NCBI RefSeq assembly: GCF_041624475.1 | Contig: NZ_JBFJUX010000014.1 | Coordinates: forward strand, 31,229-95,228 | From: Litorivivens sp041624475 | GTDB taxonomy: Bacteria; Pseudomonadota; Gammaproteobacteria; Pseudomonadales; Spongiibacteraceae | Length of the DNA: 64,000 nucleotides | Direction: 5' to 3' | Shown here: positions 16,868-25,352 of the stretch, in pieces | Layout of the letters: every line of letters begins with the position of its first letter | How positions within the stretch are numbered: position 1 is the first letter of the stretch | Notes under the pieces: generated by a model | The model's input: only the letters and a program-made list of their open reading frames with translations | The model's database searches: none | What the model was told of the DNA's origin: nothing | Made by a program: the position numbers and the translations under genes

Positions 16868-17338
16868 GTGAAAATACTTTATATCTGCACTCATAACCGC
16901 TGCCGCAGCATTCTGTCTGAGGCAATCACCCATCAGCGCGCGGACGGCCTTCTGGATGCGCGCAGCGCGGGCAGTCAGCCGGCGGGCGAAGTGCACCCCT
17001 TGTCACTGCGCTACCTTGCGCAGCGCGGTTACCGTACCGAAGGCTTGCAGAGCCAATCCTGGGATGCCTTCGAAGATTTCGCGCCGGACCTCGTGGTGAC
17101 CGTTTGCGATTCAGCCGCGGGCGAAGCCTGCCCTCTCTATTTTGGAAAGAGCGTAAAGGTGCACTGGGGCCTGTCAGACCCATCAAAAATTGAAGGCAGT
17201 GAAGCCGAGCTCGAACAGGCTTTTATGGCCTGTATTGACGAGATTGAGCGCCGTGTGGATCAGCTGATTGAACTGGCCAAGGGCCGACCTTCACCCGAAT
17301 CGCTGCGCGCGGCGCTGGCCGCGCTGGGAGCACACTGA
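16868..17338 (+). CDS. arsC: Arsenate reductase, LMW-phosphatase (thioredoxin) type
   Basis: A 156-residue low-molecular-weight phosphatase-fold protein starting at a GTG (MKILYICTHNRCRS), preceded by GGAAGA. The P-loop CTHNRCRS holds the nucleophilic Cys. The family pattern TVCDSAAGEACPLYFG and VHWGLSDPS includes the second redox Cys pair region. It reduces arsenate to arsenite. It lies 20 bp after arsR. Confidence 0.9.
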   Translation: MKILYICTHNRCRSILSEAITHQRADGLLDARSAGSQPAGEVHPLSLRYLAQRGYRTEGLQSQSWDAFEDFAPDLVVTVCDSAAGEACPLYFGKSVKVHWGLSDPSKIEGSEAELEQAFMACIDEIERRVDQLIELAKGRPSPESLRAALAALGAH

Positions 17339-17341
17339 ATC

Positions 17342-18055
17342 ATGACCGACATCACCCTACCCAATATCGATCCCGCGCAGGTTCAGACGCCTGCGGTTAA
17401 ACACTTTGCTCAAGTTTATTCAGACCATAAACCGCGCATATTGCTGCTCTACGGCTCGCTGCGTGAGCGCTCCTTCAGTCGCCTCGTCGTTGAAGAATGC
17501 GCTCGCTTGCTGACCCGTTTTGGCGCCGAGGCGCGCATTTTTAACCCGGCCGGCCTGCCGCAGCCCGATTCCGGCGAAGATGACCACCCCAAGGTGCAGG
17601 AACTGCGTGAACTGATGATGTGGTCGGAGGGGCAGGTCTGGTGTTCGCCGGAACGGCACGGCGCCATGACCGGTATTTTCAAAAGCCAGATCGACTGGGT
17701 TCCCCTGAATCTCGGTGGGGTTCGTCCGACGCAGGGGAAAACCCTGGCGGTGATGCAGGTATCCGGCGGCTCCCAATCATTCAATGCCGTCAATCAGTTG
17801 CGGGTATTGGGGCGCTGGATGCGTATGGTGACCATTCCTAACCAGTCATCGGTGGCGAAAGCTTTTCTCGAGTTTGATGACAATAACCGTATGAAGCCTT
17901 CCCCTTACTACAGCCGTATTGTTGATGTGATGGAAGAGCTGATGAAGTTCACGCTGCTGTTGCGCGATAACAAGGATTATTTTGTTGACCGCTATTCGGA
18001 GCGCGTGGAAAGTGCCGAACAGGTCAGCCAGCGCGTCAATCAGCGGTCACTGTAA
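17342..18055 (+). CDS. arsH: ArsH, NADPH-dependent FMN reductase / organoarsenical oxidase
   Basis: A 237-residue flavodoxin-fold protein with the long ArsH N-terminus (HFAQVYSDHKPRILLLYGSLRERSFSR) and core motifs SPERHGAMTGIFKSQIDWVPL and MQVSGGSQSFNAVNQLR. ArsH oxidises trivalent organoarsenicals and reduces flavin with NADPH. It starts 3 bp after arsC. No arsB or acr3 follows; the next gene is DUF5062, 125 bp away. Confidence 0.95.
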   Translation: MTDITLPNIDPAQVQTPAVKHFAQVYSDHKPRILLLYGSLRERSFSRLVVEECARLLTRFGAEARIFNPAGLPQPDSGEDDHPKVQELRELMMWSEGQVWCSPERHGAMTGIFKSQIDWVPLNLGGVRPTQGKTLAVMQVSGGSQSFNAVNQLRVLGRWMRMVTIPNQSSVAKAFLEFDDNNRMKPSPYYSRIVDVMEELMKFTLLLRDNKDYFVDRYSERVESAEQVSQRVNQRSL

Positions 18056-18180
18056 GCGCTTACACGGGAAGCCGATCCCCTTAGCGCCTGGCGATCCCCC
18101 AAAGTATTTACCCAAATGCGGGCGGTCGAGGCGCTTGCTGCGTTATAGTGTGCGTAAGCAGCGCGCAAAGGAGCGCAACA

Positions 18181-18423
18181 ATGAAAAAGCTGGAAAATGA
18201 AAAGGAACTGGTGCGCAAGGCCATAACCGTCGGCACGCGCTATGCAGAGAAGCGCGGCGCGGTGCAGTTTGAAGCGACCGATTCCGCCAATGAAAAGATG
18301 GAGTACGTTTACCGGCTCCTTGTACGCGATAAACTGCTCCAGCCGCTGCCGGAAAGCCAAGTGTCGCAGCAGGCCATCCGCCATCGCCTGGCCCTGTGGG
18401 CCGCCTCGCTGGAAAAGAAGTAG
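18181..18423 (+). CDS. DUF5062 family protein
   Basis: An 80-residue cytoplasmic protein: MKKLENEKELVRKAITVGTRYAEKRG, then YVYRLLVRDKLLQPLPESQ, which is the DUF5062 signature. AAAGGAG at 18167-18173 sets the start. The family has no known function. The RIO kinase gene starts 14 bp downstream, suggesting one transcript. Confidence 0.85.
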   Translation: MKKLENEKELVRKAITVGTRYAEKRGAVQFEATDSANEKMEYVYRLLVRDKLLQPLPESQVSQQAIRHRLALWAASLEKK

Positions 18424-18437
18424 AGTATTAGGCCAGC

Positions 18438-19292
18438 ATGAAAATCCCCAAACGATTATTGCCACTGCTGGAAGACGGCCTGGTAGACGAAGTACAGCGC
18501 CAACTGCTCAGCGGTAAAGAGGCGACGGTCTATGTGGTGCGCTGCGGTGCCGAGCTGCGCTGCGCGAAAGTCTACAAAGATGTTGCCCAGCGCAGTTTCA
18601 AGCAGGCGGTTGAGTACCGGGAAGGGCGCAAGGGCCGCAACAGTCGCCGCTCCCGCGCCATGGAAAAAGGCTCCCGGTTCGGCCGCCAGCAGCAGGAAGC
18701 GAGTTGGCACAATGCCGAAGTCGATGCCCTGTACAAACTGGCAGCGGCGGATGTGCGGGTGCCCCAGCCCTACGGCTGTATTGACGGCGTGCTGTTGATG
18801 GAGCTGGTAACCGCCGAAGACGGCGATGTTGCACCGCGCCTGAATGATATTGAACTGGCGCCGGAAATAGCGCGGGAAGGCCACGGTTTGATGATGCGCT
18901 ATGCCGTGAGAATGCTGTGTGCCGGTCTGGTCCACGGCGACCTGTCGGAGTTCAATGTGCTGATGGATGGCGCCGGCCCGGTTATTATCGATCTGCCGCA
19001 GGCGGTGGATGCTGCTGCGAACAATCACGCAAAGTCGATGTTTTTACGCGATGTAAACAACATGACCCGTTACTACGGCCAGTTTGCGCCGGAGCTGCTA
19101 TCCACCGATTACGCCAATGAGATCTGGGCTCTGTACGAGGCCGGCGAATTGAACCCTGACAGTGTTTTGACCGGGCAGTTTGAGCAAACGCTGGAAGAGG
19201 CAGATGTCGGCTCGGTGTTGCACGAGATCTCGGCGGCCTTTGAAGAAGAGCAGGAGCGTCTGCAGCGTATCAGTGACGCTGACGACGACTGA
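18438..19292 (+). CDS. RIO-type serine/threonine protein kinase
   Basis: A 284-residue RIO kinase, similar to the bacterial PA4780-like group. The ATP loop is SGKEATVYVV, the invariant Lys is in LRCAKVYK, the catalytic loop is HGDLSEFNVL and the metal-binding loop is IIDLPQAVD. A basic insertion (GRKGRNSRRSRAMEKGSRFG) lies between the Lys and the catalytic loop. RIO kinases act in ribosome assembly in archaea and eukaryotes; bacterial targets are poorly known. It follows DUF5062 closely. Confidence 0.92.
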   Translation: MKIPKRLLPLLEDGLVDEVQRQLLSGKEATVYVVRCGAELRCAKVYKDVAQRSFKQAVEYREGRKGRNSRRSRAMEKGSRFGRQQQEASWHNAEVDALYKLAAADVRVPQPYGCIDGVLLMELVTAEDGDVAPRLNDIELAPEIAREGHGLMMRYAVRMLCAGLVHGDLSEFNVLMDGAGPVIIDLPQAVDAAANNHAKSMFLRDVNNMTRYYGQFAPELLSTDYANEIWALYEAGELNPDSVLTGQFEQTLEEADVGSVLHEISAAFEEEQERLQRISDADDD

Positions 19293-19337
19293 CCCAAAGT
19301 GTTCGGTCGTATCGCGGTGCGTGTGCAAGCAAGCCGG

Positions 19338-19898
19338 TCAGTTGGAACTGAGCGGCGGCCGCTTTTCGTCCTCTGGCCAGCGCTGTGGCTGATAGATAAA
19401 CCGCTCCATTGAATACCCCATGGCCGCTATACGCTGTTCCATATCCTGACGAACGTCCTCCGCCAGCTCCGGTGTGCGGGCAAGCAGCCAAACATAGTCT
19501 CTGGATTGGCGGGCAATGATGGTTACGGAATAGTCCGGGGCCAGATAGGCGATGCGGTAGTCAGCTTTAAAGGGCCAGATAAACTGCATTTTCCACTGGC
19601 TATTGTTGCTTCCTTCCACCACCCACGCGGTGGGGGTGAAGGTTTTCAGTGGGGCCTCAAAACTGCCATCGCGGAAGCGATAAGTCGTATTGATGCGCCC
19701 GTCCTCGGCAAGCTCATAGCTCTCTATGCCATTGTGAGCGTCTTTCTCCGGAGCCAGGGGGATAAAACCGATAACGTACCAGTCGCCCATGAATCGTTGA
19801 AGGTCAACGTGTTCGGGGCGCGGCAGCGGCGGGTAATCCTGCGTGCTGGAGCAGGCAGTCAGCAGGGTAATCAGGATGGTAGCCAGAAGTGTTCGCAT
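19338..19898 (-). CDS. blc: Outer-membrane lipoprotein, lipocalin family
   Basis: A 186-residue lipoprotein with signal peptide and lipobox LLTAC (Cys16). The lipocalin signature GDWYVIGFIP follows at about residue 39, with the later motifs YRFRDGSFEAPL, AYLAPDYSVTIIARQSRDYVWLLARTP. Bacterial lipocalins bind lysophospholipids in the outer membrane. No Asp at +2, so outer-membrane sorting is expected. It is convergent with the RIO kinase. Confidence 0.9.
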   Translation of the reverse strand: MRTLLATILITLLTACSSTQDYPPLPRPEHVDLQRFMGDWYVIGFIPLAPEKDAHNGIESYELAEDGRINTTYRFRDGSFEAPLKTFTPTAWVVEGSNNSQWKMQFIWPFKADYRIAYLAPDYSVTIIARQSRDYVWLLARTPELAEDVRQDMEQRIAAMGYSMERFIYQPQRWPEDEKRPPLSSN

Positions 19899-19998
19899 AA
19901 TCGTCGCCTTGCCTGAATGGGCTTACTGTTACGCTGGAATCGCGCTCGTGGAGCACTGATGTCCTGACTGAAGGGCGATGTCGAAAATTCGCAACGCC

Positions 19999-20769
19999 TT
20001 ATTTCTGCCGGTGGTTTTTGATCAGCTCATAGGCCGCCTGTATTTCCTGAGCCTGCTGTTTTCCCATTTCGACCATATGATCGGGCAATCCCTGCCCCAT
20101 CAGTTTGTCGGGGTGGTATTGGCTCATCAGCTTGCGATAGGCGCGCTTAAGCTCCTGATCGCTGCAATCCTTGCCTACACCCAGTGCCTTGTAGGCGTCA
20201 TCGAGATCGTTCTGGGTGGTGTGCCCTGGCGCAAAATGGGTCTGGTTGAGGGTTCTGTCGAGAATCTGCTGAAACTGCGCCTCACTGAAACCTAGCTGGC
20301 GGGCAATATTGCTCAGCAAGTCCTGTTCCTGGCGGTCGAAGTCGCCATCGGCCAGTGCGATAACGATCAAAAATACTACCAGCACTTCCGGCAGGTTTGC
20401 GGTGTGGCCGCAAGTGCGGCGGAACTCCTGAATAATGTCGCTGGCGTCATAGCCCGGCGCAGCGCCCTCTTTGAACCAGCCGATGGCCTGCCGGCGCTGG
20501 TCAGCGGACATCTTCAGCTGGGTCATAAAGGCTTCGGTGTGGTCGATTTCGGCCTGAGAGATATGGCCGTCCGCCTTGGCCAGCTTGCCCTTCAGCGTAA
20601 AAATCGTTTGCAGAAATACCTGTTGGCGATGGCCGCGGGTCAGGGGGTTGGCGCCACCGAGACCGAGTGCGCGCACCCTGTCATAGGCCCCGCCGATAAA
20701 GAAACCGAGCAGGGCGCCAAAAAAGCCGAAAATCCCAAAACCGATCAGTGCGCCTAAAACTTTGAACAT
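19999..20769 (-). CDS. djlA: Co-chaperone DjlA
   Basis: A 256-residue membrane-anchored J-domain protein. The N-terminus (LGALIGFGIFGFFGALLGFFIGG) is the single membrane segment with DjlA's glycine pattern. The middle is a TerB-like domain (LAKADGHISQAEIDHTEAFM; LADGDFDRQEQDLL). The C-terminal J domain contains YHPDKL, the HPD that stimulates DnaK. Two DG-containing acidic loops suggest metal binding. Confidence 0.94.
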   Translation of the reverse strand: MFKVLGALIGFGIFGFFGALLGFFIGGAYDRVRALGLGGANPLTRGHRQQVFLQTIFTLKGKLAKADGHISQAEIDHTEAFMTQLKMSADQRRQAIGWFKEGAAPGYDASDIIQEFRRTCGHTANLPEVLVVFLIVIALADGDFDRQEQDLLSNIARQLGFSEAQFQQILDRTLNQTHFAPGHTTQNDLDDAYKALGVGKDCSDQELKRAYRKLMSQYHPDKLMGQGLPDHMVEMGKQQAQEIQAAYELIKNHRQK

Positions 20770-20939
20770 TAAGATCCTTAATTAATCTGTGCAGCATTGG
20801 GGCGTAGTGTACTGAATTTTGCGGTGAAGTTTTGGGTGAGCTCGGGCGAGCTGGGTTCTCACCCGCCAAAAGCAACTATTATCAGTTGCATTTATTTGTT
20901 GGGTTTTCTATGCTGGCGTGACTGTCGAAGGGATGCGAT

Positions 20940-21188
20940 ATGTCCAAACGAGCAAAGCTTATTGCCCGGCTCGAAAATATGCGAGGCGATTTCACCTGGA
21001 TGGAGCTGGAGCAGCTGCTTTATCAGTTGGGTTATACAAAGCAGGAAGGTAGCGGCTCGCGGGTAAAGTTCTGCAATGGTGAGCCGGCTGCAAAAATAAT
21101 TTTACACAAGCCGCATCCCGGGAACGAGTTGAAGCGTTATGCGCGTAGAGAAGTGTTGGAAAAGCTTAGGGCTGGAGGTCTGATTTGA
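20940..21188 (+). CDS. hicA: HicA toxin (mRNA interferase)
   Basis: An 82-residue dsRBD-like toxin: MSKRAKLIARLENMRGDFTW, EGSGSRVKFCNGEP and ILHKPHPGNELKRYARREV. The catalytic His is in HKPHPG. HicA cleaves mRNA when unbound by HicB. Its stop overlaps the hicB start by one base (TGATG), so the two are translationally coupled in the usual hicA-hicB order. Confidence 0.92.
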   Translation: MSKRAKLIARLENMRGDFTWMELEQLLYQLGYTKQEGSGSRVKFCNGEPAAKIILHKPHPGNELKRYARREVLEKLRAGGLI

Positions 21189-21547
21189 TGACCAACGTGA
21201 TGAAATACAAGGGTTATATCGGCTCCATTGAGGCTAGCCCTGAAGATGGCGTTCTTTTTGGAAAGCTGCTCTATATCCAGCCACTGATTACCTATGAGGG
21301 TGAGACAGTACCTGAACTCAAAAAAGCGTTCGAAGAGTCGGTAGAATGCTATCTTGCAGATTGCATGGAGGAGGGTATCGCTCCTGAAAAGCCGTGCAAA
21401 GGCTCATTCAATGTACGTGTTGGCCACGATATGCATCTTGCTGCTGTCGAAGCGGCAGGTCGAGAGGATAAAAGCCTGAACGATCTGGTTCGCAGTGCGC
21501 TTGAAGCTTATCTCGCGAAAAGCAGAACGAGTACCTCAGCCAGGTAA
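21188..21547 (+). CDS. hicB: HicB antitoxin
   Basis: A 119-residue antitoxin: partial RNase-H-like N-terminal domain (YKGYIGSIEASPEDGVLFGKLLYI; YEGETVPELKKAFEESVECYLADC) followed by a ribbon-helix-helix-like C-terminus (FNVRVGHDMHLAAVEAAGREDKSLNDLVRSAL) that probably binds the operon promoter. The ATG at 21188 overlaps the hicA stop. It should neutralise HicA and autorepress. Confidence 0.92.
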   Translation: MTNVMKYKGYIGSIEASPEDGVLFGKLLYIQPLITYEGETVPELKKAFEESVECYLADCMEEGIAPEKPCKGSFNVRVGHDMHLAAVEAAGREDKSLNDLVRSALEAYLAKSRTSTSAR

Positions 21548-21609
21548 ATCTGGTGGGGTTTGCCCAAGCCCGAGGTTTGCTCAAGTAAAGTTACCTACAA
21601 GAGAACACT

Positions 21610-21972
21610 ATGTCTTACGAATTAAGCGGAAAAATCAAACTCATCCAGGAAACCCAGACCTTCAGCAGCGGTTTTACCAAGCGTGAAATGGTGGTTACGG
21701 TTGAAGAGGGAAACTACCCGCAGGATATCAACCTGGAGTTTCTAAAAGACAAAATCAGTCTGCTGGATAATCTCAGTGTGGGGCAGCAGGTTACCGTAAG
21801 TTTTGATATTCGCGGGCGAGAGTACAACGGCCGTTACTTCAACAATCTGGTGGGCTGGAGAATTCAGAGTGATAGCGCTGCGGTGGATGACGGTTATCAT
21901 CAATCAGCGCCGCCGGCGGATCAGTTTGACAGCTCGCCTTTTGATTCAATGGATGACGACATTCCCTTCTAG
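21610..21972 (+). CDS. DUF3127 protein with SSB-like acidic C-terminal tip
   Basis: A 120-residue OB-fold-like protein. Residues about 1-88 match DUF3127 (MSYELSGKIKLIQETQTFSSGFTKREMVV; SVGQQVTVSFDIRGREYNGRYFNNLVGWRI). A disordered Ser/Asp/Pro-rich tail then ends MDDDIPF, identical in type to the C-terminal tip by which bacterial single-stranded DNA-binding protein recruits repair and replication partners. It may therefore bind nucleic acid and recruit those partners; this is an inference. It follows hicB by 62 bp. Confidence 0.85.
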   Translation: MSYELSGKIKLIQETQTFSSGFTKREMVVTVEEGNYPQDINLEFLKDKISLLDNLSVGQQVTVSFDIRGREYNGRYFNNLVGWRIQSDSAAVDDGYHQSAPPADQFDSSPFDSMDDDIPF

Positions 21973-22020
21973 TTGGGCTGTTCTTGCAGCGCAGCAGCCT
22001 GATCTTGATGCGCAGATTGG

Positions 22021-23121
22021 CTAGTCTTCATTAAATGCATCGCGGTGAAATTCAGCGGCCTCTTCCACTTCCTGCAGCCCTCGTTCCTTCAGCTGTTCGG
22101 GCGGCTCGGCCCCGGCCAGCACTTGCAGTACCGTGTGCACGCCGCGTGACAGCGATTTCAGGTCGTAGCCGCCCTCAAGAACCAGCGCCAGTCGGCCGTC
22201 GCAGTGCTCGGCCGCGATCTCCTGCACGATGCTGGTCAGCATCGCAAAACCATCGTAGGTGAGGTTCAGTGCCATATCGTTCCGGTGAGGGTCGAAGCCG
22301 GCGGATATCAGCACCAGGTCGGGTTGAAAGTGGGCCGCTGCGGGAACCAGTATTTCCCGAAAGGCTTTTTCGAAAATAACGTCGCCCGTGTCCTCGGGAA
22401 TCGGCACATTGATGGTATAGCCTTCGCCCAGTCCGCCTCCCACTTCATACAAACTGCCGGTACCGGGGTAAAAGGGCGCCGCACAGTGAATATCAAAGAA
22501 CAGGACATCGGGATCGGCCCAGAAGATATCCTGCGTGCCATTGCCGTGGTGGGCGTCCCAGTCGATGATCAGAATCCGTTCGCAGCCCAGTTTTGCCTGG
22601 GCATGAGCAGCCGCCACCGCGACATTATTAAACAGGCAGAAGCCGCGCGCCCTCACCGGGTCGGCGTGGTGGCCCGGCGGGCGCACCAGTGCGAAGGCGC
22701 TTTGCGATTCTCCTTTGACTACGCACTCAACCGCGGCGATGGCATTGCCGGCGGCTGAGGTGGCTGCCTTGATGGAGTTGGGTGATACTGCGGTCGTGTC
22801 ACTGTCCAGCCACGCGGGTTTGCCTTCGAGAGAGAACATATGATCGAGGTAGGTGGTGGTATGGACCCGGCCGAGCTGATCGTAGCTGGCGTGGGCTCCT
22901 GCTTTAAAGGTCAGGCCGGGGATGGGTTCGGCATCCAGCAGTTCTTTGATGGCGGTCAACCGCCCCGGGTGTTCCGGATAGCTCCATTTGAAATCCAGTT
23001 CTTTCAGAATATTCCTGACCCGTTTTTCAACACGGCTGGGAAGAAAGGGGAGATTCACGTCTGGATCGTGGCCCAGCATGACCTCGTCGTAGAATACTGT
23101 GACGCTGCGATCGCCTATCAC
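22021..23121 (-). CDS. Histone deacetylase-like amidohydrolase
   Basis: A 366-residue class II HDAC-family enzyme. Zinc and catalytic motifs are RPPGHHADP, IIDWDAHHGNGTQDIF, SAGFDPHRND and LEGGYDLKS; FDIHCAAPFYPGTG lies near the substrate pocket. It would remove acetyl groups from lysine or a small amine such as an acetylpolyamine. It is the second gene of an operon with an acetyltransferase 21 bp upstream. Confidence 0.92.
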   Translation of the reverse strand: MIGDRSVTVFYDEVMLGHDPDVNLPFLPSRVEKRVRNILKELDFKWSYPEHPGRLTAIKELLDAEPIPGLTFKAGAHASYDQLGRVHTTTYLDHMFSLEGKPAWLDSDTTAVSPNSIKAATSAAGNAIAAVECVVKGESQSAFALVRPPGHHADPVRARGFCLFNNVAVAAAHAQAKLGCERILIIDWDAHHGNGTQDIFWADPDVLFFDIHCAAPFYPGTGSLYEVGGGLGEGYTINVPIPEDTGDVIFEKAFREILVPAAAHFQPDLVLISAGFDPHRNDMALNLTYDGFAMLTSIVQEIAAEHCDGRLALVLEGGYDLKSLSRGVHTVLQVLAGAEPPEQLKERGLQEVEEAAEFHRDAFNED

Positions 23122-23142
23122 TGAGAACCTCCCTTTTAACGG

Positions 23143-23691
23143 TTATGCTGTGCGGCCCGCGTTCAACTTTGCTTTAACCAGACTGGTAAATGCTGCGGCG
23201 CGCACACCGGTCACCTCAAAGCCCAGTCGCTTCCAGGTGGCGTCGGCTTCTTTGTTGCTTATGGCGTACTCAAGAATCAGTTCGGGAACATCGCGCTGCT
23301 CTGCAAAAGCAATCAACTGCTTGAGCATGGCGCTGAAAATGCCGAGTTTACGAAAGTCTGGCTCAACCCAGATATCATCGATGATGCCGGACTTAAAGAC
23401 GTGGTCTCCCGCCTGCTCCCATATGCCCTGACTGCGCCAGATGTAGAGGTAGGCCATACCCACCAGGCCGGCATCGGGAAGCTCGGCCACTACCAGCAGT
23501 TTGTCCTTGTCGAGTAGGGCGGCGGAGAGGATTTCCAGCAAACGTTTGCGTTCTTTTTTTTTCAGCTTTTGCGCAGGAGGGCCGGCTACATGCAGGGCCA
23601 GTTTGACCTGAAAATCCACCAGCGCCGGCAGGTCATCTTCGCCGGCCTTGCGTATGATCAGATCCTGACGCTTGTAGCTTTCTGCTGCCAT
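23143..23691 (-). CDS. GNAT-family N-acetyltransferase
   Basis: A 182-residue GNAT protein. Start at 23691 (MAAESYKRQDLIIRKAGEDDLPALV). Motif A with the pyrophosphate-binding loop is DDIWVEPDFRKLGIFSAMLKQLIAFAEQ; the C-terminal strand-helix ELILEYAISNKEADATWKRLGFEV is typical. The substrate is unknown. It is immediately upstream of an HDAC-like gene on the same strand, so the pair could add and remove acetyl groups on the same target. Confidence 0.88.
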   Translation of the reverse strand: MAAESYKRQDLIIRKAGEDDLPALVDFQVKLALHVAGPPAQKLKKKERKRLLEILSAALLDKDKLLVVAELPDAGLVGMAYLYIWRSQGIWEQAGDHVFKSGIIDDIWVEPDFRKLGIFSAMLKQLIAFAEQRDVPELILEYAISNKEADATWKRLGFEVTGVRAAAFTSLVKAKLNAGRTA

Positions 23692-23810
23692 GGAACACCG
23701 CCTGAACTGGATAGGGGCCGGACGACTTGCCCTGCTTCCCACCTTGCCAGCTACGGCCCATTCTTGCGCAGAATAACAGCGGCGGCCAGTGATTTCTGGT
23801 CGCCGGTCGG

Positions 23811-25091
23811 TCAACGGCGCGGTATAAGTAAACTGCCGGTTCGAATCCGTTGCGGATGATTGCCTACCGGCACGCTGGCTACCTGATCGCCGGTCTCGAA
23901 GTCGATAACGACTACCCGATCCTGCTCGCTGCTGGATACGTAGCAATGTTTGCCGTTCTCACTCTCGGTCGACCAGTAGGGCTTGGAACCGAGCGGCTCC
24001 TCCGACAAGGTGACAATCTTGTATTCAAAGGTTTCGCGATCGACGATGGCGGCATAGCCCGACATGGTGGCCGCAGCGCACAGCTTGGTGCCTTCGTGGT
24101 TCAGGGCCAGGCCGTGATGAGCCGAGTTAAGCTGGTATTTGCGCAGGGGCAGAGCCTGAATCTGCGGCGGTACCGGTAGCTCCAGGTGTCGCGTAATGCG
24201 GTGTTCTTTCAGGTCGTATTCAAAGAAGCCGTGAAAGAAGGAAATCTGCAGATAGGCATAGCTTTCATCGGGCATGACCGCCATGGGGCGCACGGCAGAG
24301 TCCACCCAATCCATACCGTATTCTTCCAGTTTTTCCCGCATATCAACGGTCTTGAGCACTTCATAGGTGTTGGCGTCGGCTATGACAAAGCGGCGCTCGC
24401 CTTTCAGCCAATCCAGCCAGTCGGCGGTGGTCGGCACAAATACCCGCCCAATGGAGGCGTGATAAATCCGCTGGCCGTCCTTGGAGTAATTGCTTTCATG
24501 GGGCTGATCACCGGGGTAGAAATTGTCGACAATCTCGCCGGTCGCAGTATCAATGGCGTGCACCACACCGCCAGTGGAGGCAGAAATCAGGAATATCTTG
24601 CCGTCTGGTGACAGGGCGGCGTGATCAGAGCGCACGCCTTTAACCGGGGTGCGCCAGGCAATTTCACCGGTCAGTACATCCAGCGCAATCGCATCGGCAA
24701 AGCTGGGGCGGGATACAAACAAGTAACGACCATCTTTGGAGGGGAACAGGTCGTCCACCAACTGGTCGTTGCCTTCGCCTATCACATGGCGAATAAAGCG
24801 GGCGGCGCCCCGGCGGTAGAAACTGTCATTAATCTCGGCAAAACGCTCTTCAATATCCGGTACCAGGTTGAAGCGGGCCAGTATCTCAAAGGTCTCCGGG
24901 TCAAAGACTTCGGCGGTGCCGTCCCAATTGCTGCCCACCACCACCGCGTTGCGTAATTCCGTATCCGCGAGTTTGACGCTGGGATTGCCCGCCAGTGCCG
25001 GGGCAACCGGCTCCAGCGGCCGGGTGATGAGATAGAGGATGGCGGCGATGCCGGCCAGCAGAATCAGCAGTAATACCTTGATAGCTCGCAT
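23811..25091 (-). CDS. Membrane-anchored beta-propeller protein (YncE / quinoprotein amine dehydrogenase-like)
   Basis: A 426-residue protein with an N-terminal uncleaved signal anchor (IKVLLLILLAGIAAILYLI). The rest is repeated propeller blades: VVVGSNWDGTAEVFDPETFEILA, FVSRPSFADAIALDVLTGEIAW, LISASTGGVVHAIDTATGEIV and YVSSSEQDRVVVIDFETGDQVASVPVGNHPQRI. The blades resemble YVTN/YncE propellers. No catalytic motif or heme-binding CxxCH is seen, so a binding role is more likely than an oxidase. Start at 25091 has AAGAGA upstream; a second ATG at 25109 is possible. Confidence 0.8.
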   Translation of the reverse strand: MRAIKVLLLILLAGIAAILYLITRPLEPVAPALAGNPSVKLADTELRNAVVVGSNWDGTAEVFDPETFEILARFNLVPDIEERFAEINDSFYRRGAARFIRHVIGEGNDQLVDDLFPSKDGRYLFVSRPSFADAIALDVLTGEIAWRTPVKGVRSDHAALSPDGKIFLISASTGGVVHAIDTATGEIVDNFYPGDQPHESNYSKDGQRIYHASIGRVFVPTTADWLDWLKGERRFVIADANTYEVLKTVDMREKLEEYGMDWVDSAVRPMAVMPDESYAYLQISFFHGFFEYDLKEHRITRHLELPVPPQIQALPLRKYQLNSAHHGLALNHEGTKLCAAATMSGYAAIVDRETFEYKIVTLSEEPLGSKPYWSTESENGKHCYVSSSEQDRVVVIDFETGDQVASVPVGNHPQRIRTGSLLIPRR

Positions 25092-25352
25092 AGTCGTTCT
25101 CTTTGTCATTCGGGGTGCGCTCAGTCGGCGACAGCAGATGTGATCATAGCAAACTTGCTGATCCAGGATTGTCAGCTAGGCGACAGTTGCTCAATCTACG
25201 TGGTGGCAAAGCCGGGGCGGTGAAGCCTAGATGCTGCCGTTACTCATTATTTAAACCACAGCGGAATATTGTGATTCTGTGCTTGCCTGGCCGAGGGAGG
25301 TTGTAGAAAGTGGGTAAACCAAAACCGGTCCGATAAAGCCGAAGAGAGCATT

